A model generated the notes under the pieces. It did no database searches. It had not been told where the DNA came from and saw only the letters and a program-made list of their open reading frames with translations. This document shows, piece by piece, positions 62,037 to 64,000 of a DNA stretch of 64,000 nt. The position numbers and the translations under genes are program-made. Position 1 is the stretch's first letter. Each line of letters opens with the position of its first letter. The stretch comes from Cryobacterium sp. (lineage in GTDB: Bacteria; Actinomycetota; Actinomycetes; Actinomycetales; Microbacteriaceae): the NCBI RefSeq assembly GCF_025463825.1, contig NZ_JAODBG010000106.1, positions 1-64,000 of the forward strand, written 5' to 3'.

Positions 62037-63485
62037 ATGAAACCCGGCCCGCTCATCATGCTCCTGATCGGCACGATCCTGACCCTGGTCGGGGTCGGGC
62101 TGGTCGCCGCGGGCACGGTGGCGGCCATCGCCAACGGCGTCCAGGGTCGTGACGGCTACTTCTCCAGCCGCACCGCCGAGTTCTCCACTGACGGTTACGC
62201 CCTGACCAGCCCGACCCTCGGTCCGGTCACCAGCGCCGACGTTCCCGCACCGCTGAACCTGGACATCGCCCGGATCAGGCTGGAGGCGACCGGCGCCGAC
62301 TCCGGCGGCGTGTTCGTCGGCATCGCCAGCGCGGCCGACGTGGCCGACTACCTCGCCGGGGTGGACCACACCGAGGTGCGCGGCATCCGTACCGATCCGT
62401 TCCGGGTGCGCTACGCGGATGTCCCCGGCTCGGTGCGCCCGGAGGCTCCGGCAGAGCAGGACATCTGGGTGGCCTCCGCCTCCGGCGCCGGCAGCCAGGA
62501 ACTCACCTGGCGAGTGCAGCCGGGGTCCTGGGCCCTGGTGGTGATGAACGCGGATGCCGACCCCGCCGTGACCGTGGACATGCAAGCCGGGGTGCGGAGC
62601 GGCCTGCTGGCCCCGGCTGCGGCGACCCTGCTGATCATCGGCATCCTCACCCTGCTCATCGGCCTGGCGCTGGTGATCCTCGGCGTTCTCGGACTCGGCC
62701 GCGGCGGACCCGCCCCATCCAGCCGGCCGGAAGCGACGGTGCCCGTCGTGCCGGCCGAACCCGACCTGCCTGGCGCCGACTACCCGGCCCGGCTGACCGG
62801 CCGCCTCGACCCCGACCTGTCCCGGGCGCTCTGGCTGGTCAAGTGGATCCTGGTGATCCCGCACCTCATCGTGCTGTTCTTCCTCTGGGTCGGCTTCGCG
62901 GTGAGCACCGTCGTCGCCGGCTTCGCGATCCTCTTCACCGGCCGGTATCCACGCGCGATCTTCACCTACAACGTCGGCGTCCTGCGCTGGAACTGGCGGG
63001 TGGGCTTCTACGCGTACTCCGCGCTCGGCACCGACAGGTACCCGCCGTTCAGCCTCGCCGCCACCGACTATCCGGCCGACCTCGAGGTGGACTACCCCGC
63101 CCATCTCTCGCATGGACTCGTGCTCGTCAAATGGTGGCTCCTGGTTCTGCCGCACCTGTTCATCGTCGCGATCATCACGGGCGGCGCCTGGTCGTGGACC
63201 TGGTCGCGGAACGACGACGCGGCCTGGACCAGGACCACCGACTCGGGGTTCTCCCTCCTCGGCCTGCTGGTGCTCATCGCGGCCGTGATCCTGCTCTTCA
63301 GCGGCCGCTACCGGCGGGGCCTGTTCAACCTGATCATCGGCCTGAACCGCTGGTTCTACCGGGTGGTCGTCTACGCGGCCCTGATGCGCGACGAATACCC
63401 GCCGTTCCGGCTGGACCAGGGCCCGCTGGATCCCGGGAGCCTGGCCGCGCCGCCGGCCGCGCCCGGGGTTGACAGCCCCTCGTAA
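62037..63485 (+). CDS. DUF4389-type membrane protein, copy 1
   Basis: 482 residues. An N-terminal helix (MKPGPLIMLLIGTILTLVGV) leads to an outside domain of about 150 residues with FVGIASAADVADYLAGVDHTEV (in part). A second helix pair is followed by two DUF4389 repeats, each with K-W-x-L-x-x-P-H at the start and GRYPRAIF or GRYRRGLF later and ending YPPF. Function is unknown. Its final codons (PGVDSPS) are encoded by the promoter module of the next copy, which suggests the original C-terminus was replaced during the duplication. Confidence 0.85.
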   Translation: MKPGPLIMLLIGTILTLVGVGLVAAGTVAAIANGVQGRDGYFSSRTAEFSTDGYALTSPTLGPVTSADVPAPLNLDIARIRLEATGADSGGVFVGIASAADVADYLAGVDHTEVRGIRTDPFRVRYADVPGSVRPEAPAEQDIWVASASGAGSQELTWRVQPGSWALVVMNADADPAVTVDMQAGVRSGLLAPAAATLLIIGILTLLIGLALVILGVLGLGRGGPAPSSRPEATVPVVPAEPDLPGADYPARLTGRLDPDLSRALWLVKWILVIPHLIVLFFLWVGFAVSTVVAGFAILFTGRYPRAIFTYNVGVLRWNWRVGFYAYSALGTDRYPPFSLAATDYPADLEVDYPAHLSHGLVLVKWWLLVLPHLFIVAIITGGAWSWTWSRNDDAAWTRTTDSGFSLLGLLVLIAAVILLFSGRYRRGLFNLIIGLNRWFYRVVVYAALMRDEYPPFRLDQGPLDPGSLAAPPAAPGVDSPS

Positions 63486-63505
63486 CGGGAGAACGCTGAC
63501 AGCAT
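63469..63505 (+). promoter_or_regulatory. Promoter module of the second DUF4389 gene
   Basis: TTGACAGC and TGACAGC again lie 27 bases apart around ACGGGAGAA. The first half overlaps the stop codon of copy 1. Confidence 0.5.
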
Positions 63506-63533
63506 CCGTGGCCGTCGGAAGGACCCACCCGCA

Positions 63534-64000
63534 ATGAAACCCGGCCCCCTGATCATGCTGATCCTCGGCATCGTCCTGACCCTGTTCGGCGGGGCCCTCG
63601 TGGCCGGTGGCGCGGTCGCCGCCCTGGGGAACGCCGCGCAGGGCACCGACGGCTTCTTCACCAGCCCGGCCGAGGCGCTCAGCACCGACTCGTACGCGTT
63701 GACCAGCCGGTTCGACGCACCCGCCGGCAGGGTGCCGGAGGGCGCCGGGCCGGTGGATCCCGACCTCGCCAGCTTCCTCGTGGAGGTCGCCAGCACCACC
63801 GGCTCGGACGTCTTCGTCGGCATCGCCCCCACCGACGACGTGGCCGGATATCTCGCCGGCGTCGCCCACACCGAGGTCCGCGACATCCAGACCGACCCGT
63901 TCCGGGTGAATTACCTCGACGTGCCCGGCACCGAACGGCCCGAACCGCCCACGTCCCAGGACTTCTGGATCCAATCGGCCAGTGGGCCCGGCCGCCAGTC
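63534..64000 (+). CDS. DUF4389-type membrane protein, copy 2 (partial)
   Basis: The first 155 residues are present; the window ends inside the gene. The start MKPGPLIMLILGIVLTLFGG and the segment VFVGIAPTDDVAGYLAGVAH (in part) align with copy 1 along the whole visible length, at roughly half identity by eye. The outside domain differs most, which suggests diverging ligands after an older tandem duplication. Confidence 0.85.
   Translation, partial: MKPGPLIMLILGIVLTLFGGALVAGGAVAALGNAAQGTDGFFTSPAEALSTDSYALTSRFDAPAGRVPEGAGPVDPDLASFLVEVASTTGSDVFVGIAPTDDVAGYLAGVAHTEVRDIQTDPFRVNYLDVPGTERPEPPTSQDFWIQSASGPGRQ

Noticed and set aside
60234-63974. A 1246-codon open frame on the minus strand across metX and the DUF4389 genes
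   Set aside because: Its translation is rich in Gly, Val, His and Asp without hydrophobic core or motifs and lies opposite well-conserved plus-strand genes; such long antisense frames are expected at this GC content.

Overview
The window is high-GC DNA with dense gene packing and Shine-Dalgarno sequences of the GGAG type. It carries a PspA/TPM pair, CsoR-type copper control, DtxR-type iron control, a methylcitrate operon, LtrA, a CGNR protein, mycothiol-type DinB folds and direct sulfhydrylation by MetX/MetY. This points to an actinobacterium of the Microbacteriaceae, with Cryobacterium or a close relative as my best guess. No rRNA, tRNA, CRISPR array, integrase or transposase gene was seen. 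The largest stretch without a gene is about 240 bases, and it holds repeats.

Layout. 1-8.3 kb: the end of a UvrA-like ATPase, a kelch lipoprotein, a methyltransferase with an internal deletion, thioredoxin, a broken AAA+ ATPase gene and several small envelope or zinc proteins. 8.3-19.3 kb: a TetR/MFS drug-efflux pair, an EamA exporter with a His-Asp tail, CGNR and AarF/UbiB proteins, a wrecked ABC-F gene that still has a leader peptide and hairpin, a carboxylesterase, a lipoprotein and a DinB protein. 19.3-23.5 kb: a frameshifted ltrA and the csoR-copZ-copA copper module. 23.7-26.7 kb: a second MFS/TetR pair and a class I glutamine amidotransferase-like hydrolase. 26.9-33.6 kb: a TPM-domain membrane protein and PspA, separated by a four-gene reverse operon (hydrolase, M20 peptidase, GNAT, sarcosine-oxidase-like enzyme). 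33.6-38.1 kb: oxidoreductases, an arginase-like enzyme, a crotonase and a small HExxH membrane protein. 38.1-47.0 kb: nine genes on the minus strand linking amidase, a Fur-type regulator, catalase, a 52-residue Tyr-repeat micropeptide and a siderophore uptake operon, with a Fur-type operator and a DtxR-type box. 47.1-52.3 kb: SDR, GNAT, uracil-DNA glycosylase, cyanophycinase-like, phosphoribosyltransferase, MOSC and YeeZ-like genes. 52.3-57.1 kb: prpDBC with a GntR regulator, and a divergent prpE that survives only as an N-terminal fragment. 57.2-64 kb: SDR, acyltransferase, metY-metX behind a structured leader, and a tandem duplication of a DUF4389 membrane protein.

Two themes run through the window. 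First, intergenic palindromes: three loci (23.5, 29.1, 36.0 kb) each carry exactly two copies of one inverted-repeat family in a BIME-like pair, and unrelated palindromes lie at 57.1 and 60.6 kb. Second, gene damage by small deletions: at least five genes (AAA+ ATPase, methyltransferase, ABC-F, ltrA, prpE) have lost internal sequence or the reading frame while their surroundings are intact. Several neighbouring genes also overlap tail to tail at their 3' ends.
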